DNA of 64,000 nt from Erysipelotrichaceae bacterium (GCA_016280635.1 JAEEHC010000019.1:1-64000); one strand, 5' to 3'; counted from the first letter of the stretch, positions 35,672 to 44,847 are shown. The notes: generated from the letters alone by a model not told the origin. Numbers and translations are program-made.

Positions 35672-35698
35672 TTAGCACTCTATTGTCTTGACTGCTAA
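35672..35698. promoter_or_regulatory. CIRCE operator (HrcA binding site) upstream of htpG
   Basis: The plus strand reads TTAGCACTC, nine bases, GACTGCTAA. This matches the CIRCE inverted repeat TTAGCACTC-N9-GAGTGCTAA with one mismatch in the second arm. It lies 20 bases upstream of the htpG start codon and just downstream of the -10 box, where HrcA would block transcription. Confidence 0.92.
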
Positions 35699-35702
35699 AT
35701 CA

Positions 35703-35731
35703 ATATTACATCACCTTACCGGATAATTCAA
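35703..35731 (-). promoter_or_regulatory. Promoter of htpG
   Basis: Minus strand TTGAAT (35726-35731), 17-base spacer, TAATAT (35703-35708). The -35 box overlaps the last codons of the WYL regulator, and the CIRCE element lies in the initially transcribed region. Confidence 0.75.
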
Positions 35732-36681
35732 CTGTTATGTTCATCAATCATCCTTCCGCACATCGCTTTGAACTCCTCGCGGATTTCCCCAGGGGAAAGG
35801 ATGACGATGCCGCCGGCAAAGGTGAATACCCAGCTGTAAAAGGTTGGGGAAACGGTGGCATTGACATTGCAGATAAAGTGTGTTTCCCCGGTTTCGGTGA
35901 TCAGCAGATCGCTGCCGAACTGGTCGACCGCCTCCGAATAGAGGTCATTGCGGCACTTAAGGGTAACATTGGTCTTCTTTCCGGAAAACATCCGGAAGGT
36001 CTGGTTCATGTAGGCGGATACATCAAAGGCCTTCTGATCATAGCGTTCATCCAGCAGTTCCACCTTTTCCATTCTGTCCAGGCGGTAAGTGACCGGCTGC
36101 TGATACTTGATCTGCCAGCCAATCAGATAATAGCGGTCAGAATCCACGATCAGGTCATAGGGAAACATCTTGTAGTCATGCTTCCGGGCCTGTTTCTCAC
36201 CGCTTACCGTGTAGTCAAAGTAGCGGAAGGTTATGGCATTATGGCCGGCAATGGCCCGGATGATGGCAGAGACATTGTAATAGATCTGCTCGTTGCGGCT
36301 CTTGTTGTTTTCGTAATCGCCGCTGACTAACAGCTGACGGTCATACTTATTGGTCTGAGCCAGCAGCTTTTCCATTATCTCGCTGCTCTTGCGCCGGGAC
36401 AGGAAACTGCCGGCCCGGATCTGATCGATCAGTACCCGTAACTCCGCCGTTTCGAACTGCTGGCCATCATAGTAATAACCCTGACGGCTCGATTCAATGG
36501 CGTATCCCATTTCATTGAGTTCATTGACATCATTGTAGATGGTCTTCCTTTCCGCCTGGATACCCCTGGCGGAAAGATGAGAAATGATCTCCTCGGTCTT
36601 GATGCTGTGGTCTTCATTGGAATTCTCTCTGAGGTAGCTGAGTACCTCCAGCAAGCGCTGCTTATTTTTCATTTTAATCAC
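35728..36681 (-). CDS. WYL-domain transcriptional regulator
   Basis: An N-terminal winged HTH (residues about 1-70) contains TEEIISHLSARGIQAERKTIYNDVNELNE. A C-terminal WYL domain follows, with the characteristic YYLIGW segment and basic residues thought to bind nucleotide or nucleic-acid ligands. A WCX-like C-terminal extension completes 317 residues. In-frame ATGs at 36679-36681 and 36670-36672 are both possible starts. Neighbours give no obvious target; some relatives act in DNA-damage or phage-defence control. Confidence 0.88.
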   Translation of the reverse strand: MIKMKNKQRLLEVLSYLRENSNEDHSIKTEEIISHLSARGIQAERKTIYNDVNELNEMGYAIESSRQGYYYDGQQFETAELRVLIDQIRAGSFLSRRKSSEIMEKLLAQTNKYDRQLLVSGDYENNKSRNEQIYYNVSAIIRAIAGHNAITFRYFDYTVSGEKQARKHDYKMFPYDLIVDSDRYYLIGWQIKYQQPVTYRLDRMEKVELLDERYDQKAFDVSAYMNQTFRMFSGKKTNVTLKCRNDLYSEAVDQFGSDLLITETGETHFICNVNATVSPTFYSWVFTFAGGIVILSPGEIREEFKAMCGRMIDEHNS

Positions 36682-36768
36682 CCGTCATCATTATACATCT
36701 ATACCGTTTTTTTGGACAGTACCTGATGGCAAGTCAGCTAGAATATAGGTGTCTGGAGGTACAGCAAC

Positions 36769-37284
36769 ATGAAGAAAACGGATTTATTTATCGCCTCTGA
36801 AGGCTTTCTCTTTCTGGCTCTGACCAGTTTCATCAACGAAGACTACCTGATCAGCTCTGTGGGTTTCACCTTATCCGCTCTGCTGGCCGGTCTTCTGATT
36901 GCTTCCGGTGACCGGAAGAAGACAGAAGCCAAGGACATGCTGATCGTGTTTCTGGTCCAACTGCTCATAACCCTTTCCACCTTCAGTTTCCATACCCTTG
37001 TGCCCTGCCTGATGGTCACCCTGGTTTCAGTCGGCCACATCAGTGCTCTGCAGACGCTCTCCCGGGGTTGCCAATCCCGGATCCGGGCACTGTTGCTGCC
37101 GGCAATCGCCCTGGTCTTTACGGCGGTACTGGCATCCCACTTCATCATCAGTGCTGTCTTCCACACCAAAGAAGTGATGGCTCTCTCCTACCTGCCCATG
37201 CTGGCCATGCTGTCCGTTCCCTGCCTGTACCAGCTGGCAGCCGGTCTCAGCCTTCATAACCGCCGGTTGATGGAACTTCATTAA
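36769..37284 (+). CDS. Hypothetical polytopic membrane protein, 171 aa
   Basis: No family recognised. After a short N-terminus there are five or so hydrophobic helices (about residues 9-27, 31-47, 60-85, 106-130, 136-158). Their arrangement resembles the YhhN or lysoplasmalogenase-type fold only superficially. The start ATG follows TCTGGAGGT, a strong ribosome binding site, and the gene is transcribed alone, divergently from the WYL regulator. Confidence 0.68.
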   Translation: MKKTDLFIASEGFLFLALTSFINEDYLISSVGFTLSALLAGLLIASGDRKKTEAKDMLIVFLVQLLITLSTFSFHTLVPCLMVTLVSVGHISALQTLSRGCQSRIRALLLPAIALVFTAVLASHFIISAVFHTKEVMALSYLPMLAMLSVPCLYQLAAGLSLHNRRLMELH

Positions 37285-37356
37285 CGTTTCATTAACCATT
37301 CCTCTTGATAACAGCCCGGTCTTATCTGACCGGGCTGTCTTGTTTTCTATTATGGT

Positions 37357-37497
37357 TTACCCCTGATGGCGGTAAGGGCAGTCCTGTTTATCGCAGCACT
37401 GACAGTTGCCAACGCTGTTTTTACGGCGCATGCTGCGCAAAGCGAGGATCACCACAATGGCGATGAGCGCGATGATCAGCAGATCGACCGGTTTCAT
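37357..37497 (-). CDS. FeoB-associated Cys-rich membrane protein
   Basis: A 46-residue protein: one N-terminal membrane helix (residues 4-20), a basic stretch, then CQCCDKQDCPYR, a four-Cys motif. Small Cys-rich partners of this kind often follow feoB and are thought to assist iron handling at the membrane. It starts one base after the feoB stop (TAAGATG), so it is translationally coupled. The longer upstream frame lies inside feoB and is not used. Confidence 0.85.
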   Translation of the reverse strand: MKPVDLLIIALIAIVVILALRSMRRKNSVGNCQCCDKQDCPYRHQG

Positions 37498-37498
37498 C

Positions 37499-39850
37499 TT
37501 ACAGGCCTCCCGCAAGCAGGATGATGGTCCTGACCAACCAGGCAACCAGATAGGCTACCAAACATTGCCACAGCACCATCGCCGCGGCCGTCTTACCGCC
37601 CAGTTCACGCTTTACCGAGGCAACGGCCGCAACGCAGGGCGTATACAGCAATGAGAACACCAGTAAGGCAGCGGCGGACAGAGCCGGCAGAGCGGTGGCA
37701 ATGTTTTCACCAAAGAGCATGCCCATCATCGATACCACGCTCTCCTTGGCCAGAAAGCCGCTGATCAGCGAAGTAACGATGCGCCAGTCGTTAAGACCCA
37801 GCGGGGCAAACAGCGGAGCGATCAGCCCAGCCAGGGATGCCAGAATGCTCGCCGATGACTGTTCAACGATATTCAGATGCAGATCAAAGCTCTGTAGGAA
37901 CCAGACGCAGATGGTGGAGATCAGAATGATGGAGAAGGCTCTCTGCAGAAAGTCCTTGGCCTTTTCCCAAAGCAGCAGCCCGACGCTCTTGGCGGAAGGC
38001 AGACGGTAGTTGGGAAGTTCCATCACGAAGGGAGCGGGATCGCCGCTGAACAGAGTATGGCGGTACAAAAGGGCCGCGAGAATGCCCACGATGATGCCCA
38101 GCAGGTAAATGCCTATCATGATCAGTCCGCCTTTACCGGGGAAGAAGGCATTGACGAAGAAACCGTAGATGGGCAGCTTGGCTGAGCAGCTCATGAACGG
38201 GGTCAGCAGAATGGTCATCTTTCTATCTCTTTCCGAAGGCAGGGTCCGGGTGGACATGACGGCCGGTACCGAACAGCCAAAGCCGATCAGCAGCGGAACG
38301 ATGCTGCGGCCGCTTAAGCCGATCTTTCTCAGCAGTTTGTCCATGAAGAAGGCAACCCGGGCAATGTAGCCGCTGTCTTCCAGTAAGGAGAGGAAGAAGA
38401 ACAGGGTGATGATGATCGGCAGGAAGCTCAAGACGCTTCCCACCCCGGCAAAGATGCCCTCAACGATCAAGCGGTGCAGGAAATCATTTACACCAGCATT
38501 AGTAAGCCACTGGTCAGCGGAAGCGGTCAGAATGGTAATGGCTTCTTCCAGCACTTCCTGCAGCCAGGCGCCGATCACATTGAAGGTCAGCCAGAAGACC
38601 AGACCCATGATGGCGATGAAGGCGGGAATGGCGGTAAAGCGGCCGGTCAGAAAGCGGTCGATGCGCTCGCTGCGCTTTCTTTCCCGGCTTTCCACCGGTT
38701 TGTGAACGGTCTGTGAGCAGATCTTCTTGATGAAGGCAAAACGCATGTCCGCCATGGCGGCGCTGCGGTCCAGTCCTCTTTCCTTTTCCATCTGCACGAT
38801 GATGTGTTCCAGCATCTCCATTTCGTTTTCTTCCAGTTTCAGCTGGTCGATGACCTTCTGATCGCCTTCAATGACCTTTCCGGCGGCAAAGCGCACCGGC
38901 AGGCCGGCGGCCTCAGCATGATCCTGAATCAGATGGATGATGCCGTGCAGGCAGCGGTGTACGGCACCGCCGTGGTCCTTCTCATCGCAGAAGTCCTGTC
39001 TTAACGGCTTTTCCTGATAATAGGCCACATGGATGGCATGTTCGACCAGTTCCTCAACGCCCTCATTGCGGGCCGCTGAGATCGGGACGATTGGCACCCC
39101 CAGCAGTTCCTCCAGACGGTTGACATCGATAGTACCGCCATTGGAGGTGATCTCGTCCATCATATTCAGGGCTACGACCATCGGCCGGCCCATTTCCAGC
39201 AGCTGCATGGTAAGGTAGAGATTTCTTTCGATATTGGTGGCGTCAACGATGTTGATGATGCCATGAGGATGCTCATCCAGAACAAAGCTGCGCGATACCA
39301 GTTCTTCAGCCGTATATGGCGACATCGAATAGATGCCAGGCAGGTCGGTGATGACGGTATTGGGATGATTTCTGATGACGCCGTCCTTGCGGCTGACCGT
39401 TACGCCGGGAAAGTTGCCGACATGCTGGTTGGAACCGGTCAGCTGATTGAACAGGGTTGTCTTGCCGCTGTTCTGGTTGCCGACCAGAGCAAATGAAAGA
39501 ACGGTATCCGCCGGCAGCGGATCGCCGCTGCCCTTGGGATGGTACTTGCCGCCTTCGCCAAAGCCCGGATGCGCGGACTTGCCTTTGACGGTCTTTTTTT
39601 CTTCAGCACTCTGTCCCTGCTCCAGCCGTTCAATGGTGATCTGAGCGGCATCATCCAGCCTCAAAGTCAGTTCATAACCGTGGATCATCAGTTCCATCGG
39701 GTCGCCCAAAGGCGCGAACTTGACCAGGGTGACTTCACTGCCCGGAATGACACCCATGTCCAGGAAGTGCTGGCGAAGAGCCCCCTGGCCTCCTACTTCT
39801 TTTATGACGGCGCTTTCGCCGGTTTTCAGCTCATTCAGTTTCATACCCAA
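37499..39850 (-). CDS. feoB: FeoA-FeoB fusion ferrous iron transporter
   Basis: An iron(II) uptake permease. Residues about 1-80 are a FeoA SH3-like domain (MGVIPGSEVTLVKFAPLGDP). The G-protein domain starts near residue 120: G1 GNQNSGKTT, G3 DLPGIYS, G4 NMMD. The membrane part has the gate motifs LPIIITLFFFLSLLEDSGY and GFGCSVPAVMSTRTL, plus repeated hydrophobic helices, to 783 residues. FeoA and FeoB are usually separate; here they share one chain. A Cys-rich partner follows immediately. Confidence 0.95.
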   Translation of the reverse strand: MGMKLNELKTGESAVIKEVGGQGALRQHFLDMGVIPGSEVTLVKFAPLGDPMELMIHGYELTLRLDDAAQITIERLEQGQSAEEKKTVKGKSAHPGFGEGGKYHPKGSGDPLPADTVLSFALVGNQNSGKTTLFNQLTGSNQHVGNFPGVTVSRKDGVIRNHPNTVITDLPGIYSMSPYTAEELVSRSFVLDEHPHGIINIVDATNIERNLYLTMQLLEMGRPMVVALNMMDEITSNGGTIDVNRLEELLGVPIVPISAARNEGVEELVEHAIHVAYYQEKPLRQDFCDEKDHGGAVHRCLHGIIHLIQDHAEAAGLPVRFAAGKVIEGDQKVIDQLKLEENEMEMLEHIIVQMEKERGLDRSAAMADMRFAFIKKICSQTVHKPVESRERKRSERIDRFLTGRFTAIPAFIAIMGLVFWLTFNVIGAWLQEVLEEAITILTASADQWLTNAGVNDFLHRLIVEGIFAGVGSVLSFLPIIITLFFFLSLLEDSGYIARVAFFMDKLLRKIGLSGRSIVPLLIGFGCSVPAVMSTRTLPSERDRKMTILLTPFMSCSAKLPIYGFFVNAFFPGKGGLIMIGIYLLGIIVGILAALLYRHTLFSGDPAPFVMELPNYRLPSAKSVGLLLWEKAKDFLQRAFSIILISTICVWFLQSFDLHLNIVEQSSASILASLAGLIAPLFAPLGLNDWRIVTSLISGFLAKESVVSMMGMLFGENIATALPALSAAALLVFSLLYTPCVAAVASVKRELGGKTAAAMVLWQCLVAYLVAWLVRTIILLAGGL

Positions 39851-39966
39851 TCATTCTCTTTTCTGTTTAAATTATAAAGCACATCTACCCTGACCGAAAG
39901 AATGAACCGCTGAATTTAAGCAGATAATGTTTTTCCGCGGTTGCCGAAAACAACGATCAGCGGCAG

Positions 39967-39992
39967 CAAAAAAGCCTTGGTCAAAAGGCTTC
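39967..39992 (-). terminator. Terminator after tRNA-Leu
   Basis: AAGCCTT-loop-AGGCTT (39972-39991), followed on the minus strand by TTTTGC. Confidence 0.78.
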
Positions 39993-40002
39993 TCTGTTTT
40001 AT

Positions 40003-40089
40003 TGGTGCTCGAGGACGGACTCGAACCGTCATGAGTTTTACCCCGGTGGATTTTGAGTCCACTGCGTCTACCGATTTCGCCACTCGAGC
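40003..40089 (-). tRNA. tRNA-Leu (anticodon CAA)
   Basis: An 87-base class II tRNA: acceptor GCTCGAG/CTCGAGC, anticodon stem GTGGA/TCCAC with loop CTCAAAA (anticodon CAA, codon TTG), a long variable arm, the T-loop GGTTCGAGTCC and an encoded CCA. Confidence 0.95.
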
Positions 40090-40100
40090 GTTGCCAGGAT

Positions 40101-40129
40101 ATTCTACAATAAATATCCTGTCTTTTCAA
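40101..40129 (-). promoter_or_regulatory. Promoter of tRNA-Leu
   Basis: Minus strand TTGAAA (40124-40129), 17-base spacer, TAGAAT (40101-40106), ending 11 bases before the tRNA. Confidence 0.75.
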
Positions 40130-40140
40130 TTCTCTGCCGA

Positions 40141-40908
40141 TTAATCTGATACCTTCGTCAGCCGGCCGACCAGCAGGTAACGGGCGTTGGTCCATTCATA
40201 GGAACAGGTTACGAAGGAAATGATCTGATCATCCGGACTGATGACCGCGTCGCTCTTGAAGGTCGAGCGCTTGCGCAGTCCTTCGATGTAGTTAAGAAAT
40301 TCCTGATCATTCTGCAGGTTGAAACGGACAAATTCCTTGGCGCCGTTTTCCGTCGTCATGGTGAGCATCTCAATGGTATACCGGCCATCCGGGGTTACCA
40401 GATTCAGCATCTTATGCTTCTCATAGTACTCCTGACTGGAATAATTCTTGAATTCGGCAAACATCAGACCCTGCTTGTTGTGGTGGCCGTAGATGATGGT
40501 ATTCTTGTCCACGAACGGATTCTCACAGCGGTAGTCGATGAACAGCGTGCCGCACTTATTGTATTCACCGGTGATCAGATGACGCAGATAATGAACATTA
40601 TCATCGCCCTGAACGATCGGATAGTCCAGAACGGTTCCCGGCAGGGTGATCCAGGCCTTGACGTTCTTGTCAATGGACTGCAGAGCATCAAAGTCGATGG
40701 TGACCTTGGTGACGTCATCCTCCTGCGTATCACCAGGATGGATCTGCTCCTGAATATCCTTGTAGGCGGTTTTGGCCTTGCTGTCTTCGATAATCGTTGA
40801 AGCGGTCAGATATGCTCCGATGACAAAGGTACAGAAGAAGAACACAAACAGGCCTGACTGCAGTACTCTCTGTGTATTAAACTTTTTCTTTCCCATGTAA
40901 ACATTCAC
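40141..40908 (-). CDS. Class B sortase
   Basis: A membrane-anchored cysteine transpeptidase that links surface proteins to the cell wall or builds pili. Residues about 17-38 form the N-terminal anchor. The catalytic triad is visible at His142 (IIYGHH), Cys235 (SFVTCSYEW) and Arg243 (NARYLLVGR), and the long helix before the Cys is typical of class B. Two ATGs four codons apart are possible starts; AAAGGAG lies closest to the first. No protein with a convincing sorting signal is seen in the window. Confidence 0.9.
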   Translation of the reverse strand: MNVYMGKKKFNTQRVLQSGLFVFFFCTFVIGAYLTASTIIEDSKAKTAYKDIQEQIHPGDTQEDDVTKVTIDFDALQSIDKNVKAWITLPGTVLDYPIVQGDDNVHYLRHLITGEYNKCGTLFIDYRCENPFVDKNTIIYGHHNKQGLMFAEFKNYSSQEYYEKHKMLNLVTPDGRYTIEMLTMTTENGAKEFVRFNLQNDQEFLNYIEGLRKRSTFKSDAVISPDDQIISFVTCSYEWTNARYLLVGRLTKVSD

Positions 40909-40967
40909 TCCTTTTTAACACACACTATATATTTTAACTGTTTTCTGCTCTTTTGCAAATAAGCCTT

Positions 40968-41456
40968 TTACTCTGCCTGCCAGTCATAGGCGATGCGCGG
41001 AGAACCGTCAGGCTGGTAGATGATGCCGCAGCGGGAAAAGCCGTTCTGAGCGATCACGCTCTGCATAACCTTGTTGTCATGATGAGTGTCCACCCGCAGG
41101 TTGGTGAGTCTTGCCTTGCAATAGTCAAAACAGGCCCGGCCTATTCCCCGGAACTGACCGCCGGAAGCCAGCCGGTGCACCGTTCCATAGGGCTTGTCGC
41201 TGTGCCAGGCGCCGTCATCGATGATGTCATAAGTGGGATCCGACCCGATGATGAAGGCAAAGACACCGGCGATCTGCTGCTGATTCAAACACAGATAAAG
41301 ATTACCGGATTCGATGTCGCTTTCCAGTGTTTCCCTGGCCGGATGGGAATCCTGCCATTGGTTGGGGTTGCCGGTCGCCTTCATGAACAAACGGGCATAA
41401 GCGTAGATTTCAAGTATCGCCGGCAGATCCTCTCGGCGGGCTTTTACGATCTCCAC
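40968..41456 (-). CDS. GNAT-family N-acetyltransferase
   Basis: A 162-residue acetyltransferase fold: the N-terminal strand (IVKARREDLPAILEIYAYAR), the core AGVFAFII strand, the acetyl-CoA loop region GGQFRGIGRACFDYC and the RVDTHHDNKVMQSVIAQNGF segment typical of GNATs. The substrate is unknown. It is transcribed away from the beta-propeller phosphatase gene. Confidence 0.88.
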   Translation of the reverse strand: MEIVKARREDLPAILEIYAYARLFMKATGNPNQWQDSHPARETLESDIESGNLYLCLNQQQIAGVFAFIIGSDPTYDIIDDGAWHSDKPYGTVHRLASGGQFRGIGRACFDYCKARLTNLRVDTHHDNKVMQSVIAQNGFSRCGIIYQPDGSPRIAYDWQAE

Positions 41457-41539
41457 GGTCCGATCCCTCCTCAGCAGTATTATACGCCCGGCAGTTCATC
41501 TTTACCCAGTCAAAAGCCCCAAAATGCGCTTTCGTGGTG

Positions 41540-41548
41540 TGATATAAT
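41540..41548 (+). promoter_or_regulatory. Extended -10 promoter of the beta-propeller phosphatase gene
   Basis: TGATATAAT about 44 bases before the ATG, with a GAGGAGGG ribosome binding site between. Confidence 0.5.
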
Positions 41549-41591
41549 TAATGATAGTATTCTTACGCAATCAATGAGAGGAGGGACAGCC

Positions 41592-44500
41592 ATGGCTACC
41601 AGGCAGCTGACACTGCGCGGATGCTTGCGCTTCTTTACGATAATTATACTGACCATTCTCTTTTTGGCGGAAAGTGGACCGGTAATGGCATTGTCTCATG
41701 ATGAGCAACCGGTCGACCCGCTGGATCCGGACAAGAGCTACAGTGCTGTCCTCTATAACAACACCAACGGGCTGCCCACCTCGGAAGCCAACGACATCGC
41801 TGAGACCCAGGACGGTTTCATCTGGATCGGCAGCTACAGCGGGCTGATCCGCTATGACGGCAACACCTTTGAACGCATCGACTCCACCGGCGGCATCACC
41901 AGCGTCGTTTCCCTGATGGTCGACAGTCTGGAAAGGCTGTGGATCGGCACCAATGACAACGGACTGTTCATGATGGAAAAGGGCAGTTTCAGCTATTGGG
42001 GAATCGAGGATGGTCTGAGAGCGGAAAAGATCTGCGACATCGCTGAAGATGATGACGGACTGATCTACATCGGCACCACCAATGGAGTCATGACCATCGG
42101 GGCGGATGGCAGGATGAGACATATCCGCGACCGTCAGATCGAAGACGCCTATGTGGAGACCCTGAAGACCGGAGCCGACGGACTCATTTACGGCGTCACC
42201 AACAAGGACGACCTGTTCACCCTGAAGGACGGCCGGATCTACAACTATATCAGCCATCTTGACTCCAAGATCGGCGGTGTTCTCTATCTTTCGCCTGACG
42301 AAAACAGTCCCGGATACATCTACATCGGCACCGATACTTCATCGCTCTTCTATGCCCACATTTCCGATAACTTCAACATTACCTCCGAATGGGACATCTC
42401 ACCGCTGAGCAATATTGCTGACATTCAGCAGATCGGCAGGCAGATCTGGATCTGTGCCCGCAACGGCATCGGCATCATGACCAGTGAAGGCTTTACCATG
42501 CTCGGCAATCTGCCGATGAACAACTCCGTCGGCCACATGATGAGAGACTATGAAGGCAACTTCTGGTTCACATCCTCCCGTCAGGGCGTCATGAAGCTGG
42601 TAGCCAACCGCTTTGTCGACATATTTGAAAAATACCATCTTGAAGATACTGTCATCAACAGCACCTGCCTGCTGGACGGCAAGCTGTTCATGGCTACCGA
42701 TACCGGACCGATCGTCATTGATGAAAACGGCCCAGTCGATTCCATACCCCTCAAAAGCGCCAAAACAGCCGGCGGTCAGGACCTGCAGCGTGATGACCTG
42801 CTTGATCTGCTGCTGAATTGCCGGATCCGCTCCATCATCAGAGACAGGCAGGACCGCCTCTGGATTTCCACCTGGCGCTCCCGCGGACTGGTATGTTATG
42901 ACCACGGCCAGGTGACCTGCTACACCGAAGAAGACGGCATGATCTCCGACCACATAAGGGCCATCTGCCAGAGGGATGACGGGGCCATCCTGGTCGCCCT
43001 ATCCGGTGGCGTCAATGTCATCGAAAACGGTGAGGTGACCAGAGCTTACCGCAAGAATTACGGCATTCAGAATGAAGAGATCCTTACCGTCTCCTACAAT
43101 CCCAACGGTGACATCCTGCTGGGGTCAAACGGCGACGGCATCTATGTAATAAATGACAGCGGAATCCGCCGTCTCTACCGGCAGGAAGGGCTGACTTCCG
43201 GCATCATCATGCGCATCAAGTACGATCCGGCCAGACAGCTCTACTGGATCGCTTCCGGCAACGCCCTGGCTTACATGACCATGGATTACCGGATCACAAC
43301 CATTAACAACTTCCCCTACTCCAATAACTTTGACCTCTACGAAGACCAAGGCGGAAACATGTGGGTGCTCTCCAGCAACGGCATTTACGTCGTCAGTGTC
43401 GATCATCTGCTGGCTAACAGCACAGACATGGACACCATCCACTACTCCCTGGCCAACGGCATGCCCTGCATCTCCGTCAGCAACTCCTACAGTGAACTGA
43501 CCGATGACGGCATTCTCTATCTGGCCGGCAGCACCGGTGTAGCCAAAGTCAACATCAATGAAGCAACGATGGACGGTGCAAATATCAAGGTCGCCATCCC
43601 CTATGTGGAAGCCAATGGCATCCGCCTTTACCCGGACAAGACCGGTACGGTAACCGTTGGATCCCATGTCCAGAAGCTGACCGTTTACGGCTATGTCTTC
43701 AATTATCTTCTCAATGATCCTCAGGTATCCTATCAGCTGGTCGGCTTTGATCAGCAGCCAATCATCCTCAACCGCAGTGAACTGCAGCCGGTTAGCTATA
43801 CTAACCTGTCCGGAGGTTCCTACCGCTTTGAATTGAAACTGGCAAAGGGAATGGGATTGAGTGAAAGACTGGTTACCGTCAACATCGTGAAGCAGAAGAA
43901 ACTGACTGAGCAGCCCTTATTCTATGTCATCGCCACTGCCCTGTTCTTACTGGCTGTCGGACTGTATGTCCGCCGTTACATTGACAGGCAGCGCCGGATC
44001 ATGGAGACCAGGCAGCGTCAGCAGGTCGAAAAGGAGCGTCTGGAGACCGAACTGCAGACCGCCAGCCGCATTCAGTTCAGCATGCTGCCGCATGACTTCC
44101 CGCCCTTCCCACAGCGCCATGAGTTTGACATCTTCGCCTCAATGGATCCGGCAAGAGAAGTCGGCGGTGACTTCTACGACTTCTTCCTGCTCGATGATGA
44201 TCACCTCTGTCTGATCATTGCCGATGTCTCCGGTAAGGGCATTCCCGCCTCTCTGTTCATGATGGCCTCAATGATCGTTCTGAAAAACTGGGCAGCGACC
44301 AACGCTTCCCCGGCCGAGATCATGGCCAAGACCAACGAGGCTCTGTGTTCCAACAATCAGGAAGAGATGTTCGTGACTGTCTGGCTGGGCATTCTGGAAA
44401 TTTCCAGCGGCCGCATTACCGCCGCCAATGCCGGCCATGAATACCCGGCCATCGCCCATGGAAACCGCTATGAGATGCTCCGGGACCGCCATTCCCTGGT

Positions 44501-44780
44501 GCTGGGCGGGCTGGCCGGCGTAAAGTATTCGGAATATGAAATCCAGCTGCAGCCCGGTGACCGCCTGTTCGTCTACACTGACGGCTTGCCGGAAGCCACT
44601 GATGCTGACAATGTGATGTTTGGCGAAGAACGACTGCTGGAAGTGCTCAACGCCAACGCTCAGGACAGTCCGGAAGAACTGCTTACCCATGTTACTGAGG
44701 CTGTCGACGATTTCGTCAGGGACGCTGAACAGTTTGACGATCTGACCATGATGTGCTTCCGCTATAACGGAAAGAAATGA
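41592..44780 (+). CDS. Beta-propeller receptor with cytoplasmic PP2C (SpoIIE/RsbU-type) phosphatase
   Basis: A 1062-residue transmembrane receptor. After a signal segment (residues about 13-34), residues 50-680 contain many Reg_prop-type blades (D-G-F-I-W-I-G-S-x-S-G-L-I-R-Y-D and DSLERLWIGTNDNGLF). A Y_Y_Y-like domain follows at about 686-770, then a membrane helix at about 775-797, a coiled coil, and a PP2C domain from about 850. That domain has VGGDFYDFF, ADVSGKGIPASLFM, NAGHEYP, YTDGLPEA and DDLTMM. The ATG at 41592 is preceded by GAGGAGGG. Propellers of this kind usually sit on histidine kinases; here the output is dephosphorylation, probably of a STAS protein. Confidence 0.88.
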   Translation: MATRQLTLRGCLRFFTIIILTILFLAESGPVMALSHDEQPVDPLDPDKSYSAVLYNNTNGLPTSEANDIAETQDGFIWIGSYSGLIRYDGNTFERIDSTGGITSVVSLMVDSLERLWIGTNDNGLFMMEKGSFSYWGIEDGLRAEKICDIAEDDDGLIYIGTTNGVMTIGADGRMRHIRDRQIEDAYVETLKTGADGLIYGVTNKDDLFTLKDGRIYNYISHLDSKIGGVLYLSPDENSPGYIYIGTDTSSLFYAHISDNFNITSEWDISPLSNIADIQQIGRQIWICARNGIGIMTSEGFTMLGNLPMNNSVGHMMRDYEGNFWFTSSRQGVMKLVANRFVDIFEKYHLEDTVINSTCLLDGKLFMATDTGPIVIDENGPVDSIPLKSAKTAGGQDLQRDDLLDLLLNCRIRSIIRDRQDRLWISTWRSRGLVCYDHGQVTCYTEEDGMISDHIRAICQRDDGAILVALSGGVNVIENGEVTRAYRKNYGIQNEEILTVSYNPNGDILLGSNGDGIYVINDSGIRRLYRQEGLTSGIIMRIKYDPARQLYWIASGNALAYMTMDYRITTINNFPYSNNFDLYEDQGGNMWVLSSNGIYVVSVDHLLANSTDMDTIHYSLANGMPCISVSNSYSELTDDGILYLAGSTGVAKVNINEATMDGANIKVAIPYVEANGIRLYPDKTGTVTVGSHVQKLTVYGYVFNYLLNDPQVSYQLVGFDQQPIILNRSELQPVSYTNLSGGSYRFELKLAKGMGLSERLVTVNIVKQKKLTEQPLFYVIATALFLLAVGLYVRRYIDRQRRIMETRQRQQVEKERLETELQTASRIQFSMLPHDFPPFPQRHEFDIFASMDPAREVGGDFYDFFLLDDDHLCLIIADVSGKGIPASLFMMASMIVLKNWAATNASPAEIMAKTNEALCSNNQEEMFVTVWLGILEISSGRITAANAGHEYPAIAHGNRYEMLRDRHSLVLGGLAGVKYSEYEIQLQPGDRLFVYTDGLPEATDADNVMFGEERLLEVLNANAQDSPEELLTHVTEAVDDFVRDAEQFDDLTMMCFRYNGKK

Positions 44781-44818
44781 CGTTAAGCCTAAGACAGCAC
44801 TGCCATACCGCAAAGCCA

Positions 44819-44847
44819 GGGCCGTGGTTTGACCACGGTCTTTCTTT
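44819..44847 (+). terminator. Terminator of the beta-propeller phosphatase gene
   Basis: GCCGTGGT-TTG-ACCACGGTC, followed by TTTCTTT. Confidence 0.88.

Noticed and set aside
27464-40089. Possible tRNA-linked integration site or island
   Set aside because: The three tRNA genes each have intact ends, own promoters and terminators, and no integrase or duplicated tRNA 3' end is seen nearby.
40953-41591. Upstream in-frame extension of the beta-propeller phosphatase
   Set aside because: It is antisense to the GNAT gene, and a strong ribosome binding site and signal segment start at 41592.
42399-42953. Minus-strand frame of 184 codons inside the beta-propeller gene
   Set aside because: Opposite a domain with clear repeat motifs; no supporting start signal.
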